DNA of 64,000 nucleotides. It comes from Pseudoalteromonas sp. UG3-2 (GTDB lineage: Bacteria > Pseudomonadota > Gammaproteobacteria > Enterobacterales > Alteromonadaceae). Both the position numbers and the translations under genes were made by a program. The notes beneath the pieces were generated by a model, which had not been told where the DNA came from, did no database searches, and saw nothing but the letters and a program-made list of their open reading frames with translations. This document shows, piece after piece, positions 1 to 11,839 of this stretch (position 1 is its first letter; every line of letters begins with the position of its first letter). Where the stretch lies: the NCBI RefSeq assembly GCF_037120705.1, contig NZ_JAWLJU010000002.1, positions 2,170,001 through 2,234,000 of the forward strand, given 5' to 3'.

Positions 1-843
1 GGTGGTGTAATACTTAGCACGATTAGCGTAATAAGCTTCACCATTAGGGGTTGCCGAGATACCAATGGTTTCTCTTGCCGCAGGGCGATACTGCTCGACA
101 AAAAAGTCGAAGTAGTTTTGATAAGCCGTAATAACGTGCTGCTTGATAATTTTCTTCGCTTTGTTTTGCAACGCGCTAAATTGCGCGTCAGACATACTGG
201 TATTATTGCTTTTGAATGGTTTATAAAATTCAGACTCAGTGACATCATCGACAATGTAAGCGGCTATCGAGCTTTCATAACCGGCTAATACCGCTTTTGG
301 CTGCGTTAACCCTGACGCCATGCCCTTTTTCATCCAAGCCATATTTTGCTCAAAATAGCGCGGAACTTGCTGCAGTCTTGCTAAATAAAGCTCATAACCT
401 TCAGCTTTACTAAAGTCATGGCTTGATACCATAAACGACAAACCAGAATGAAAACCATACTCTGAAGTCAGCGGCATGTAATGACTATTAAAACGGTATT
501 GATCCACTTTGTTTTGGATCTGCGCTCTTAATATGGTCAAGTTGATTTGATTATCCTCACTGAGTGAGGACGGATCTAGCGCATCGAGCTCGGCTAGAAA
601 TGCTAAACGCTGCTGATTTAACTGCGCTAAACGTTCAGCACTTAGGTTGGGCAGTAAATACTCGGCGGCAATATCGCGACGGTAAGCGTTGGTATCCTCT
701 CTAAACTCCATCACTTTTTCAGCAACTTCAGTAAAATTAGAGTTACTATCCACAGACGTCATCGCGCAGCCAGATAATAGGGCAGCTAAACAAAGGGCAA
801 CACTTGAGTGCTTAGTCCAAAGCTTTATTTTCGGTGATAACAC
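1..843 (-). CDS. DUF885 family lipoprotein, 3' end cut by window
   Basis: Reading the minus strand from a GTG at 843 gives 281 open codons that run off the left edge. The start is supported by GAGGAAG five bases upstream. The N-terminus is a lipoprotein signal (hydrophobic run, then lipobox LLSGC near residue 26), so the protein is probably membrane-anchored in the envelope. Segments such as SEYGFHSGLSFM and GISATPNGEAYY are typical of the DUF885 family, putative zinc-dependent peptidase-like proteins common in marine gammaproteobacteria. The usual length is near 600 residues, so about half is present. The catalytic part lies outside the window and the substrate cannot be stated. Confidence 0.8.
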   Translation of the reverse strand, partial: MLSPKIKLWTKHSSVALCLAALLSGCAMTSVDSNSNFTEVAEKVMEFREDTNAYRRDIAAEYLLPNLSAERLAQLNQQRLAFLAELDALDPSSLSEDNQINLTILRAQIQNKVDQYRFNSHYMPLTSEYGFHSGLSFMVSSHDFSKAEGYELYLARLQQVPRYFEQNMAWMKKGMASGLTQPKAVLAGYESSIAAYIVDDVTESEFYKPFKSNNTSMSDAQFSALQNKAKKIIKQHVITAYQNYFDFFVEQYRPAARETIGISATPNGEAYYANRAKYYTT

Positions 844-1192
844 GCTTACTTCCTCAGTCAGTTTAATCACAGTTCCATGTCGCTACTAAAGCAGCAGCAC
901 AGATCCATCTTCTGTTACATATGTATCGTCCAAGGTAGAAAAGTCCTTTTCACGATGCAACTTAATTCGATAGAATTTCCAAATACCCAAATTGGATACA
1001 ATGTAGCCAATCTAGTAAAAACTGCTGAGAAAATCAGCAATTCAACAAAAAAATGTAAATTTTCTATTTCAAAGACAAAGTTTTTGCTTTTAAATTCGCA
1101 CGATACCGATTAATGTAGGTCTAGTGCAATTAGGACAAGAATTACGCCGACGGAATTGGTGGATGTTCATTAACGTTTTATGATTAATTGTT
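844..1192. other. gene-free stretch
   Basis: 350 bases upstream of the divergent DUF885 and GGDEF genes. A plus-strand reading frame at 877-1113 has no ribosome site, odd composition and no recognisable family, so I do not call it. The segment presumably holds both promoters, but I see no clear sigma-70 pair, operator or hairpin. Confidence 0.5.
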
Positions 1193-2206
1193 GTGGTAAA
1201 TGAAATGATGTTCCATGATCCCATGGCTGTTGCCCAAGAAAAGATGACACAGGTGTGCCTGTTTTTAGAGCAACATCATTTGCCGCCGACGCCATTAAAC
1301 TATCAAGTTGCTTATATTCATATCAGTGCGGCTAACGCCGAACTGGACGCTGCTATTGAACAAGCGGTGAAAAGCAAAACCAAGATTGATTCAGTATTCA
1401 TCGAACAGCTTTATTATCAGTTCATCGACCAAGGTCAAAAGGTGCAATCGCAGCTTTTAGAAGGGGTTGACTCTCTTATGACACAGCTGCAAGACGATAC
1501 CGAAGCGTCGCAAAAGCACGTAACTAAATTTGCCCAGCAGATCAGCCATTGTGTGCATAATTTAGATGAGCACAATATTGAGAAAAGTAAACGCGCCCTC
1601 ACCACTTTGACCAAACAAACTGAACTGTTGCTAAAACAACACAAGCAGTTTAAGCAAGCGTTGCTTAAGTCACGTCAAGATTACCAGCAAAGCCAGAAAT
1701 TACTAAAAGAGCTGCGCAAACAACACCTGCTCGATCCGCAAACGGGCCTATATAAACGCCACTTTTTACGGCAAAAAGTCGAGTTGTGGCAGTCACAACA
1801 AAAAACCGTCTGTGCCCTCAATGTGCAAGTAGAAAACCTCGACGACTTTATTTCACGCTTTGGCGATATGGTTGGCGAGGTGGTCCTAAATCGCATTGCC
1901 AAAAGCCTCAAGCGTTATGTGGTTGAAAGTGGCTTGCCAGGCAGAACTGGCAAGCAAGAGTTCACCGTGATCTTGGCCGATATCGACTTATATACCGCGG
2001 ATGTCATCGCAGAAAAAGTGCGCAAAGGGGTCGAGCGCCTGAAATTCGTCAGTGCCAAAGGCAAAGTGCCGCTGCCCAATGTGGCACTGTCTTTGGGGAT
2101 CGCACAGCTAGCCCCTGAACAAGATTTTAATACTCTGGTTAAACGCGCAGGCTATGCCGCGCAAAAAGCACAATCTTTAGGCCAATCTTGTTATACTAGC
2201 CATTAG
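1193..2206 (+). CDS. degenerate GGDEF-domain protein
   Basis: A soluble protein of about 337 residues. Residues 1-90 form an unrecognised helical region, residues 90-180 are coiled-coil-like and rich in Q and K, and the C-terminal 160 residues are a GGDEF fold (DPQTGLYKRHFL through SLGIAQLA). The active-site loop that should read RxGGEEF is GRTGKQEF, so two key residues are lost. Diguanylate cyclase activity is unlikely; a c-di-GMP or GTP sensing, or purely structural, role is more plausible. No Shine-Dalgarno sequence favours one start: GTG 1193, ATG 1205 and ATG 1208 are all possible. It lies just before ubiE but separated by about 120 bases, so it is probably its own unit. Confidence 0.75.
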   Translation: MVNEMMFHDPMAVAQEKMTQVCLFLEQHHLPPTPLNYQVAYIHISAANAELDAAIEQAVKSKTKIDSVFIEQLYYQFIDQGQKVQSQLLEGVDSLMTQLQDDTEASQKHVTKFAQQISHCVHNLDEHNIEKSKRALTTLTKQTELLLKQHKQFKQALLKSRQDYQQSQKLLKELRKQHLLDPQTGLYKRHFLRQKVELWQSQQKTVCALNVQVENLDDFISRFGDMVGEVVLNRIAKSLKRYVVESGLPGRTGKQEFTVILADIDLYTADVIAEKVRKGVERLKFVSAKGKVPLPNVALSLGIAQLAPEQDFNTLVKRAGYAAQKAQSLGQSCYTSH

Positions 2207-2327
2207 CCATACCCTTACTCTCCCTGAAAAGGTGGTTATTTTTTCGCAATCAACGAGAAGAAATTGCACCTAAGTCCAGCAATCAAGTACACTAACAGCA
2301 TTGATGCAGTGTAATGATGGAAGCCAC

Positions 2328-3083
2328 ATGAAAGAGTCGCAAGAAAACACCACCCACTTTGGATATAAAACAGTTGAAGCAGATAAAAAAGCCTCAATGG
2401 TCGCCGATGTGTTCCACTCTGTGGCAGCCAAATACGATATCATGAACGACTTGATGTCGTTTGGTATCCATCGCCTGTGGAAGCGCCAGACCATTGCCAG
2501 CTCCGGCGTCCGAGCCGGTCATAAAGTACTTGATTTAGCCGGCGGAACAGGAGACTTAACGGCTAAGTTCAGTGAATTAGTCGGTGATCAAGGAAAAGTT
2601 GTACTTGGCGATATCAATGACTCCATGCTCAAGGTCGGTCGTGAGAAACTGCGCGATTTAGGCTTAGTGAGTAACATTGAATACGTGCAAATGAATGCTG
2701 AAATGCTGCCATTTGAAGACAACACCTTCGATGTCATTACCATTGCTTTTGGTCTTCGCAATGTCACTGACAAAGATAAAGCTCTACGTTCCATGTACCG
2801 TGTGTTGAAACCCGGTGGTCGACTGTTGGTGCTGGAGTTTTCAAAAACCGACAGTGAAGCGCTGGCAAAATTATACGACTTTTACTCTTTCAGCTTACTG
2901 CCAACCATGGGCAAGCTGGTTGCCAACGACAGCGAGTCTTACCGTTATTTGGCTGAGTCAATCCGCATGCATCCAGATCAGGATACGCTAAAAGCGATGA
3001 TGGATGAGGCGGGTTTTGAACAAACGGACTACCAGAATATGACCGGTGGCATCGTTGCTCTTCACCGTGGTTTTAAGTTTTAG
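2328..3083 (+). CDS. ubiE: ubiquinone/menaquinone C-methyltransferase UbiE
   Basis: A cytoplasmic SAM-dependent methyltransferase acting on the C-2 position of the ubiquinone precursor (and on demethylmenaquinone). At 251 residues it matches the E. coli enzyme in length. The SAM-binding motif [13 protein letters not shown] lies near residues 69-81, with the family signatures [18 protein letters not shown] near the N-terminus and [16 protein letters not shown] near residue 160. The longer frame begins at 2301, but the ATG at 2328 gives the family N-terminus ([16 protein letters not shown]) and has GGAAG upstream. ubiJ follows after 8 bases and ubiB after that, the usual ubiquinone operon. Confidence 0.97.
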   Translation: MKESQENTTHFGYKTVEADKKASMVADVFHSVAAKYDIMNDLMSFGIHRLWKRQTIASSGVRAGHKVLDLAGGTGDLTAKFSELVGDQGKVVLGDINDSMLKVGREKLRDLGLVSNIEYVQMNAEMLPFEDNTFDVITIAFGLRNVTDKDKALRSMYRVLKPGGRLLVLEFSKTDSEALAKLYDFYSFSLLPTMGKLVANDSESYRYLAESIRMHPDQDTLKAMMDEAGFEQTDYQNMTGGIVALHRGFKF

Positions 3084-3091
3084 GAGTTAAC

Positions 3092-3706
3092 GTGTTTGCT
3101 TCGTTGCTGGGCGCCGCCATCGAGGCGTTATTAAATCGGGCACTGACTTTATCACCTGAGATGGCAACGGCCTTAGCTCCAAGCCATCATCAAGTATTGA
3201 GTATCAGCGTAAGAGATCTGGAGCTGTGCATCGCGTTTCAGCACAGCGGTAATAAAGTGCATGTGCTTGCGCCCTTTTCAGGCCACGCCGATTGCAGCAT
3301 TAGTGCTGACCTAGAAACCTTGTTAGCGCTAAAAGATCCCAGCCAACTCACCGCCCTAATCAGACAAGATAAGCTCGACCTCGATGGTAACTTATCCTTA
3401 GCACAGTGTTATAGTAACGCAGTGGCCGAGCTCGACATTGACTGGGCTGAGCAGTTAGCCACCTACCTTGGTGATGGCCCAGCACAACTGCTTGTTGATT
3501 GCGCCAGCACGCTTAGCAGCCGAGCGAAACGAGATGCCACAGTGGCAACCGCCACCTTACATGAGCTGTTGCAAGATGAGCTGCAAGTGGCGCCTCACCC
3601 GCTAGAATTTCAAACATTTAAGCATCAAGTTAGACAAGTAAGTAAAGAAGTCGACAGTTTAACCCAGCGGCTCGATTCATTATTACAGCAGAATAAAGGA
3701 ACCTAG
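3092..3706 (+). CDS. ubiJ: ubiquinone biosynthesis accessory factor UbiJ
   Basis: A 204-residue SCP2-domain lipid-binding protein that, with UbiK, organises the soluble Ubi complex around the hydrophobic ubiquinone intermediates. It is recognised from position (always between ubiE and ubiB), length, an N-terminal SCP2-like half ([22 protein letters not shown] near residues 70-90) and a C-terminal predicted coiled coil ([19 protein letters not shown]) used for UbiK contact. The GTG start has AGGAG upstream that overlaps the ubiE stop, consistent with translational coupling. Sequence identity to enterobacterial UbiJ is low, as is normal for this family. Confidence 0.92.
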   Translation: MFASLLGAAIEALLNRALTLSPEMATALAPSHHQVLSISVRDLELCIAFQHSGNKVHVLAPFSGHADCSISADLETLLALKDPSQLTALIRQDKLDLDGNLSLAQCYSNAVAELDIDWAEQLATYLGDGPAQLLVDCASTLSSRAKRDATVATATLHELLQDELQVAPHPLEFQTFKHQVRQVSKEVDSLTQRLDSLLQQNKGT

Positions 3707-3707
3707 T

Positions 3708-5312
3708 TTGTCTTTATTGCGTTTGCATCAGATCACCAAAACCTTTTTAGACTATGGCCTCGATGAACTTGTCCCAGCAGAGCGGCAGCCATGGTACGGC
3801 AAGCTTGCCCGCGCCAGTTTATTTTGGATGCGTAATAAGCATAAAGATAAAGCCATCGGCACACGCCTGCGCCTTGCTTTGCAATCTTTAGGGCCGGTGT
3901 GGATTAAATTTGGTCAAATGCTGTCGACACGACGCGACCTGCTTCCCCCTGATATCGCTGAAGAGCTGGCGTTTTTACAAGACAAAGTACCGCCTTTTGA
4001 CTCAGCTCAAGCGCGGCAATTAATCGAGCAAGCGTTAGAAATTGACGACATTTACCACTATTTTAAGGAGTTTGAAGCCACGCCATTGGCTTCAGCGTCC
4101 ATTGCCCAAGTCCACAGTGCGCAATTGCAATTGGATGATGGCATTAAAGATGTGGTGATTAAAGTCATCCGCCCCGACATTGAAAAGCAAATTCAGGCCG
4201 ACTTATCCTTAATGGAGCGCTTTGCCAAAGTGGTGGTGAATTTATTAAGTGAAGGCAAACGACTGCGACCAGTCGAGGTGGTCAGAGAATATAAAAAGAC
4301 ACTGCTTGATGAGCTTGACCTGATGCGTGAAGGCGCCAATGCCATTCAACTTAGACGCAACTTCGAGGGCTCAGACTCGCTTTATATTCCAGAAGTTTAC
4401 AGTGATTACTCACGCAAAAATGTATTGGTGATGGAGCGCATTTACGGCATTCCAGTATCAGATACTGAAGCGCTACTGGCCCAAGGCACCAATATGAAAC
4501 TGCTGGCTGAGCGTGGCGTAGAAGTCTTTTTTACTCAGGTCTTCAGAGACAGTTTCTTCCACGCTGATATGCATCCTGGCAATATTTTTGTCTCCCGCGA
4601 AAACCCCCACAACCCGAAATATATTGGCATTGACTGTGGTATTGTCGGCACCCTCAACCGCGAAGATAAACGCTATTTGGCCGAAAACTTCATCGCCTTT
4701 TTCAACCGTGACTACCGCCAAGTAGCGCAGTTACACGTAGACTCAGGCTGGGTCCCTGCTGACACCTGTGTGGAAGAGTTTGAGTTTGCCATCCGCACCG
4801 TTTGCGAGCCTATTTTTAATAAGCCATTGGCTGAGATCTCGTTTGGTCATGTATTGGTGAACCTGTTTAACACCGCAAGACGTTTCAACATGGAAGTGCA
4901 ACCTCAGCTGGTATTGTTACAAAAGACCCTGCTCTATGTTGAAGGCCTTGGCCGTCAGCTTTACCCGCAACTGGATCTATGGAAAACTGCCAAGCCCTTT
5001 TTAGAGCAATGGGTAAAAGACCAAGTGGGGCCTTTGGCGGTAGCAAAGAAAATGTACGCCAACTTGCCATTTTGGGCAGAAAAAATGCCCGAACTGCCAG
5101 ACTTAGTGTATCAAAGCTTGAAACGTGGCCCCGGAACTTTGCCACCCGCGCCGCAACCAGTGGCAATTAAACCTATTTTGCTTGGCTTGGCAGCAAGCAG
5201 TTTTGCCATCATCTCAGGCTTGAGCTTTATTTTTGATCAAGCCATTGCCAGTGCGGTAATGGCAACGCTGGCGGTGGTCGTATTTGTTTGCGCTTGGCGT
5301 AAAACAGGGTGA
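3708..5312 (+). CDS. ubiB: ubiquinone biosynthesis ATPase/kinase-like UbiB
   Basis: A 534-residue member of the atypical ABC1/ADCK/UbiB kinase-like family, needed for aerobic ubiquinone synthesis. Hallmarks are the KxGQ motif ([14 protein letters not shown] near residue 69), the alanine-rich nucleotide loop ([14 protein letters not shown] near 130), and the catalytic and metal motifs [12 protein letters not shown] and IGIDCGIVG near 285-310. Two C-terminal hydrophobic helices (about residues 487-507 and 509-528) anchor it to the inner membrane. The start is TTG 3708, one base after the ubiJ stop and with AAGGA upstream; this start gives the E. coli-like N-terminus. Confidence 0.96.
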   Translation: MSLLRLHQITKTFLDYGLDELVPAERQPWYGKLARASLFWMRNKHKDKAIGTRLRLALQSLGPVWIKFGQMLSTRRDLLPPDIAEELAFLQDKVPPFDSAQARQLIEQALEIDDIYHYFKEFEATPLASASIAQVHSAQLQLDDGIKDVVIKVIRPDIEKQIQADLSLMERFAKVVVNLLSEGKRLRPVEVVREYKKTLLDELDLMREGANAIQLRRNFEGSDSLYIPEVYSDYSRKNVLVMERIYGIPVSDTEALLAQGTNMKLLAERGVEVFFTQVFRDSFFHADMHPGNIFVSRENPHNPKYIGIDCGIVGTLNREDKRYLAENFIAFFNRDYRQVAQLHVDSGWVPADTCVEEFEFAIRTVCEPIFNKPLAEISFGHVLVNLFNTARRFNMEVQPQLVLLQKTLLYVEGLGRQLYPQLDLWKTAKPFLEQWVKDQVGPLAVAKKMYANLPFWAEKMPELPDLVYQSLKRGPGTLPPAPQPVAIKPILLGLAASSFAIISGLSFIFDQAIASAVMATLAVVVFVCAWRKTG

Positions 5313-5329
5313 TTTTTTGTGCGCTAGGC

Positions 5330-5335
5330 GTATAA
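5330..5335 (+). promoter_or_regulatory. possible -10 box upstream of tatA
   Basis: A TATAAT hexamer sits about 38 bases before the tatA start in the short ubiB-tatA gap. No convincing -35 lies 17 bases upstream, so it may be a weak internal promoter or chance. Confidence 0.3.
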
Positions 5336-5372
5336 TCGATACCACTAGCAGTCAGTTATTATTGGAGATGTT

Positions 5373-5609
5373 ATGGGATTTGGTGGAATCAGTATTTGGC
5401 AGTTACTCATTATTCTTGCCATCATCGTGTTATTGTTCGGAACGAAAAAGCTTCGTGGTATCGGCAGCGACCTTGGTGGCGCAGTGAAAGGCTTCAAAAA
5501 AGCGGTTTCTGACGACCAAGCAAACAGCGACGCAGAAAAAGACAAGCTGGCCAATACCTCAGCTGAGCAACAACAAACCACAGCTGAAAAAGAAAAAGAC
5601 AAGGTTTAA
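5373..5609 (+). CDS. tatA: Sec-independent translocase subunit TatA
   Basis: A 78-residue pore-forming component of the twin-arginine translocase. It has the expected short N-terminal transmembrane helix ([18 protein letters not shown]), the FGTKKLR hinge, an amphipathic helix ([16 protein letters not shown]) and a charged, disordered tail rich in Q, E and K. The start has GGAG six bases upstream. First gene of tatABC; the GH109 glycosidase at 19.6 kb in this window is a predicted client. Confidence 0.96.
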   Translation: MGFGGISIWQLLIILAIIVLLFGTKKLRGIGSDLGGAVKGFKKAVSDDQANSDAEKDKLANTSAEQQQTTAEKEKDKV

Positions 5610-5614
5610 GTTAC

Positions 5615-5929
5615 ATGGGAATGTGGGAATTGGTGGTGGTGCTGATCGTTGGCCTAATCGTATTGGGCCCAGAACGGTTACCTGTCGCCATCCGTACGGT
5701 AGCTCGTTGGGTTAAAACCGTGAAATCCGTGGCTAACTCAGTGAAAGCTGAAGTCAGTGAAGAGTTACGTGTCCATGAGCTCCACAACAACCTAAAAAAG
5801 GCGGAACAACAAGGTATGCAAGACCTTGATCCGCAACTAAAACAGTCTGTTCAAGAATTACAAGAGGCGGCTGACTCAGTCAAGCACTCTTATAAGGCGA
5901 ACGACGTTAATAATAACAACAAAGAGTAA
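5615..5929 (+). CDS. tatB: Sec-independent translocase subunit TatB
   Basis: A 104-residue partner of TatC in the Tat substrate receptor. The N-terminal membrane helix (MWELVVVLIVGLIVL) is followed by the diagnostic GPERLP motif and an amphipathic helix. It is shorter than the roughly 170-residue E. coli protein because the C-terminal tail, ending in a run of asparagines, is abbreviated; this is common in Alteromonadales. It lies 5 bases after tatA. Confidence 0.95.
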   Translation: MGMWELVVVLIVGLIVLGPERLPVAIRTVARWVKTVKSVANSVKAEVSEELRVHELHNNLKKAEQQGMQDLDPQLKQSVQELQEAADSVKHSYKANDVNNNNKE

Positions 5930-6040
5930 CCAATCAGCAGGTCAAGCCATCGGCGATAAGTTAGCGACTGCTAGAGTTTTTGCAGTGGACTTTGCTGCCG
6001 GTTGAGTCAACGTTGAATCATTTATAACGAGCATAGTTAC

Positions 6041-6784
6041 ATGACAGAAACTGCCCAAAGTGGCTTTATTGCGCACCTAGTTGAATTGCGTAACCGCTTA
6101 ATGAAAGCGCTGATGAGTGTCTTGCTGATCTTTGTTGCATTGGTCTATTTCGCCAATGATATTTACGCTTTTGTCGCAGCTCCTTTAGTGCAAAGCTTAC
6201 CAACCAATACCACCATGATTGCAACGGATGTCACTGCGCCATTTTTTGCACCGTTTAAATTAACCTTGTTTGTGGCATTGTTTGCAGCCATTCCGTTTAT
6301 TTTACACCAAGTGTGGGGCTTTATTGCACCTGGGTTATATAAGCATGAAAAGCGCATGCTGATCCCCATTTTACTGTCCAGCATTGTTTTATTTTATGGC
6401 GGCATTGCGTTTTGTTACTTTGTTGTGATGCCCATCATTCTTGGCTTCTTCACCAGTGTTGGGCCAGAAATGATGACCTTATCGCCGGATATCAGTAGTT
6501 ATCTCGGCTTTATCTTAAAACTATTCTTTGCATTTGGTATCGCCTTTGAAATACCAGTTGCCATTATGTTGCTATGCTGGAGTGGTATCACCACCACCAC
6601 AAGTCTAAAGGGCAAACGTCCTTATGTTGTGGTGGGTGCTTTCGTTATTGCCATGTTCCTTACGCCACCGGATGTGCTGTCGCAAACGCTACTGGCACTG
6701 CCGATGTTATTACTGTTTGAATTAGGTTTAGTATTAGCGGCGTTTTATAGTAAACAACCCACCCAACAGGAGTCAGAAAAATGA
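6041..6784 (+). CDS. tatC: Sec-independent translocase subunit TatC
   Basis: A 247-residue polytopic inner-membrane protein with six predicted helices that recognises twin-arginine signal peptides. The signature HLVELRNRLMKAL starts at residue 10 and the cytoplasmic loop APGLYKHEKRML lies near residue 95; the acidic residue of that loop is needed for RR recognition in E. coli. It is separated from tatB by an unusual 111-base gap and overlaps the next gene by 4 bases (ATGA). Confidence 0.96.
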   Translation: MTETAQSGFIAHLVELRNRLMKALMSVLLIFVALVYFANDIYAFVAAPLVQSLPTNTTMIATDVTAPFFAPFKLTLFVALFAAIPFILHQVWGFIAPGLYKHEKRMLIPILLSSIVLFYGGIAFCYFVVMPIILGFFTSVGPEMMTLSPDISSYLGFILKLFFAFGIAFEIPVAIMLLCWSGITTTTSLKGKRPYVVVGAFVIAMFLTPPDVLSQTLLALPMLLLFELGLVLAAFYSKQPTQQESEK

Positions 6785-7299
6785 AAAAAATAATCGCACT
6801 TGTTGCACTCGGTGTCTCTTCTTTCGCCGTAGCAAAGCCAATTAACACTCAGGCTTTACAGGCCTGTGCCATGGTCGAAAACGACCTAAAGCGTTTAATG
6901 TGTTATGACAATGTCATGGCTAACAAGCCAGCTTCACAAGGCAACCAAAAAATGGCAAAACAGCCTGGTAAACCAGCTCATGCCATGAACAAAGCACAGT
7001 CTAACAACAAACCGGAAAAGTCTGCCTCAATTACCTCTGAGTTTGGCCTAGAGCATAAAATTGAGGCTGAGAGCAGAAAAATTGACGAGATCTCAGCTAA
7101 GCTAGTTAAAGTAGAACGCTCAGCGCGTAAGCGAGCCTTTTTCACTTTAGATAATGGCCAAGTATGGAAACAAGTATCAGCAGAAAGCTTCTTTGCCGAT
7201 CCGGGCGACACGCTCGTGATCAAGCGCGCTTCTTTTGGTTCTTTCTTAATGAAAAAAGAAGGCTCTAACCGCTCTACGAGAGTGAAGCGAGTCGACTAA
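6781..7299 (+). CDS. secreted protein of unknown function in tat operon
   Basis: A 172-residue protein with a clear Sec signal peptide (MKKIIALVALGVSSFAVA, cleavage before KP). The mature part has two cysteines in ALQACAMVENDLKRLMCYD, a lysine- and glutamine-rich linker, a helical stretch and a beta-rich end (FFTLDNGQVWKQV, DTLVIKRASFGSFLMKK). The two-cysteine N-terminal pattern resembles small periplasmic proteins of the VasI/T6SS-accessory sort, but that is only a resemblance. It overlaps tatC by 4 bases and tatD by 1, so it is co-translated with the Tat genes. Confidence 0.75.
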   Translation: MKKIIALVALGVSSFAVAKPINTQALQACAMVENDLKRLMCYDNVMANKPASQGNQKMAKQPGKPAHAMNKAQSNNKPEKSASITSEFGLEHKIEAESRKIDEISAKLVKVERSARKRAFFTLDNGQVWKQVSAESFFADPGDTLVIKRASFGSFLMKKEGSNRSTRVKRVD

Positions 7300-8075
7300 T
7301 GTCGAATCTCTATGATGCTGGTGTCAACCTCACCAGCAGTCAGTTCGCCGATGACTTAGAGGCCGTCGTAGCACGGGCTAAATCAGCAGGAGTGGCCTCA
7401 ATGCTGGCCATTGGCTGCGATCTGGACAGTAGCAAGGCATCTTTACAGTTGGCAGAAAAGTACAACTTTCCTTGCACCGTTGGCGTACACCCGCATGACG
7501 CCAAGGATGCGCCAGATGACTTGGCAGCACAAATCCAGACGCTCGTGGAAAGCCATGAACAAGCGGTGGCAATCGGTGAGTGTGGTTTGGATTTTAATCG
7601 TGACTTTTCACCACGAGCCACACAAAAAGCGGTTTGCCTAACTCAGCTGCAACTCGCGCAGGCAATGCATAAGCCCGTGTACTTGCATGAAAGAGAGGCG
7701 CATGACGCCTTATACGAGCTATTACAGCAGGTGCAGGTAAATGGCGTTTTACACTGTTTTACTTCTGATAAAACGGCACTGCGCCGCTACCTCGATTATG
7801 GCCTGATGATCGGTGTTACCGGCTGGGTATGTGATGAACGCCGCGGCCAACAATTACAGCAACTGCTGCAGTATATTCCGTTAGATAGATTGCTTATCGA
7901 AACGGATGCACCATACTTATTACCTCGTACTATAAAACCAAAACCACGTTCACGTCGTAATGAGCCCATGTATTTACCCTATGTAGCACAACAAATCGCT
8001 GCACTTAAGCAACAACCCACAGCCGCAGTGATTGAGGCTACAGGCCGTAACTTTCGCCAATTGTTCTGGGGATAA
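7299..8075 (+). CDS. tatD: TatD family metal-dependent DNase
   Basis: A 258-residue TIM-barrel hydrolase with 3'-5' exonuclease or DNase activity in relatives. Metal-site motifs are visible: AIGECGLDFNRDFS near residue 89, PVYLHEREAHDAL near 125, VLHCFTS near 152 and LLIETDAPYLLPR near 198. The family usually begins with an HxH metal pair (as in DTHCHL), but here the N-terminus reads YDAGVNLTSSQF, so that pair is missing; TatD orthologues proper (as in E. coli, MFDIGVNLTSSQF) share this feature, so it is not a defect. It follows the secreted protein with a TAATG overlap. Confidence 0.94.
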   Translation: MSNLYDAGVNLTSSQFADDLEAVVARAKSAGVASMLAIGCDLDSSKASLQLAEKYNFPCTVGVHPHDAKDAPDDLAAQIQTLVESHEQAVAIGECGLDFNRDFSPRATQKAVCLTQLQLAQAMHKPVYLHEREAHDALYELLQQVQVNGVLHCFTSDKTALRRYLDYGLMIGVTGWVCDERRGQQLQQLLQYIPLDRLLIETDAPYLLPRTIKPKPRSRRNEPMYLPYVAQQIAALKQQPTAAVIEATGRNFRQLFWG

Positions 8076-8081
8076 ACTGGC

Positions 8082-10932
<2,851 letters not shown>

Positions 10933-10945
10933 TATCCTTTCAGTA

Positions 10946-10968
10946 AGACTGGCTATACTGGCCAGTCT
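10946..10968. terminator. hairpin between convergent genes
   Basis: AGACTGG and CCAGTCT form a 7-bp stem with a 9-base loop between the ends of hemB and the convergent membrane gene. There is no U-run, so it could be a weak bidirectional terminator. Confidence 0.4.
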
Positions 10969-10976
10969 GCCAAAGA

Positions 10977-11366
10977 TTATGATAATAGCGCCAGCGCCTT
11001 GCTGCGGGCCTGCTCATCTATCCGCCAACTGACAAAATAGACCTGCTTACCATCTGTTAACTGCACTACTGGGATATCAACTAGCAGCCACGAACAGCAC
11101 TTAATACTGGCAATTTGCTCACGGTGCAGGTAACGGGTCTTAAAACCACATTTATAGCTCACCCCCGCTTTATCGACGTGAAGAAAACGTTTATCGCTTA
11201 AGGACAAGTATAACACCAAACCGGTGCTTGCTAATGCCACTAAAGTGAGTAGTTGGATGACACCCTCAGGAAGGGAAAAGGCCTGAAAAGTAACACGCAT
11301 TAAAATAGTGAGTAGCACGATTAAGCCGTAAAAAAGCCAATTGACTTCCAATGCTAAGGTTCTCAT
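10977..11366 (-). CDS. small membrane protein with PH-like domain, unknown
   Basis: A 129-residue protein with two N-terminal membrane helices (WLFYGLIVLLTILM and IQLLTLVALASTGLVLYLSL) and a C-terminal beta-rich domain of about 70 residues (KCGFKTRYLHREQIASIK through VYFVSWRIDE). The architecture resembles bacterial PH-domain/YcxB-like membrane proteins, but I cannot name a family. Convergent with hemB. Confidence 0.7.
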   Translation of the reverse strand: MRTLALEVNWLFYGLIVLLTILMRVTFQAFSLPEGVIQLLTLVALASTGLVLYLSLSDKRFLHVDKAGVSYKCGFKTRYLHREQIASIKCCSWLLVDIPVVQLTDGKQVYFVSWRIDEQARSKALALLS

Positions 11367-11582
11367 TGAGCATCTCCATTATTACCCAATTACTATCTGG
11401 GCTGAGTATCCAGCCGACAGATAAAACAACTGGATTAGCGCACTAATCCGACGAAATGGATGGCCATTGCTGCGCAAGGGTGATTGCCCAGAATGTCACC
11501 GCTATTGAAGAAAGGCTAATAATAAAGTGCCAAAGTACCCAAATCAAGAACTTTGTTATTAAACTTAGATGATCTCGCTATA

Positions 11583-11743
11583 ATACCAATCCGCTTAATT
11601 AAGTGGTCCATTTGAGGCAAGAAAATTCTGTCGATAACAAGGCGAAAATTTTGCTATTTAGTTGTTCTAAATAAGAAATTTTTAACGCAGTTAGCGTCGA
11701 ATTTGCTCTCTCAAATTGAGCAAGTATTAATGCGGATTGGTAT
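11583..11743. repeat. MITE-like palindromic element, 161 bp
   Basis: Perfect 12-base terminal inverted repeats ATACCAATCCGC / GCGGATTGGTAT bound a 161-base AT-rich, non-coding element, and the inner flanks (TTAATTAAG / TATTAATGC) continue imperfectly. Short elements with these ends are widespread in Pseudoalteromonas, Colwellia and Shewanella genomes (recalled, not searched). It lies between EF-G and the small membrane gene. A 69-codon frame starting inside it is an artefact. Confidence 0.75.
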
Positions 11744-11791
11744 AAACTATAGGAAGTGTGCTGCAGAGCGCAATGAAGTAAGTATCAGGAT

Positions 11792-11822
11792 AAAAAAAGG
11801 CCGCAGTATATGCGGCCTTTCT
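11792..11822 (-). terminator. intrinsic terminator of EF-G gene
   Basis: On the minus strand AAAGGCCGCA and TGCGGCCTTT form a strong hairpin followed by a run of seven T (11792-11798 read in complement), about 20 bases after the EF-G stop. Confidence 0.85.
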
Positions 11823-11839
11823 TGCAAATTAAGTATTAA

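Noticed and set aside
877..1113. 78-codon plus-strand frame between DUF885 and GGDEF genes
   Set aside because: No ribosome site, no family resemblance, composition of intergenic DNA; treated as chance.
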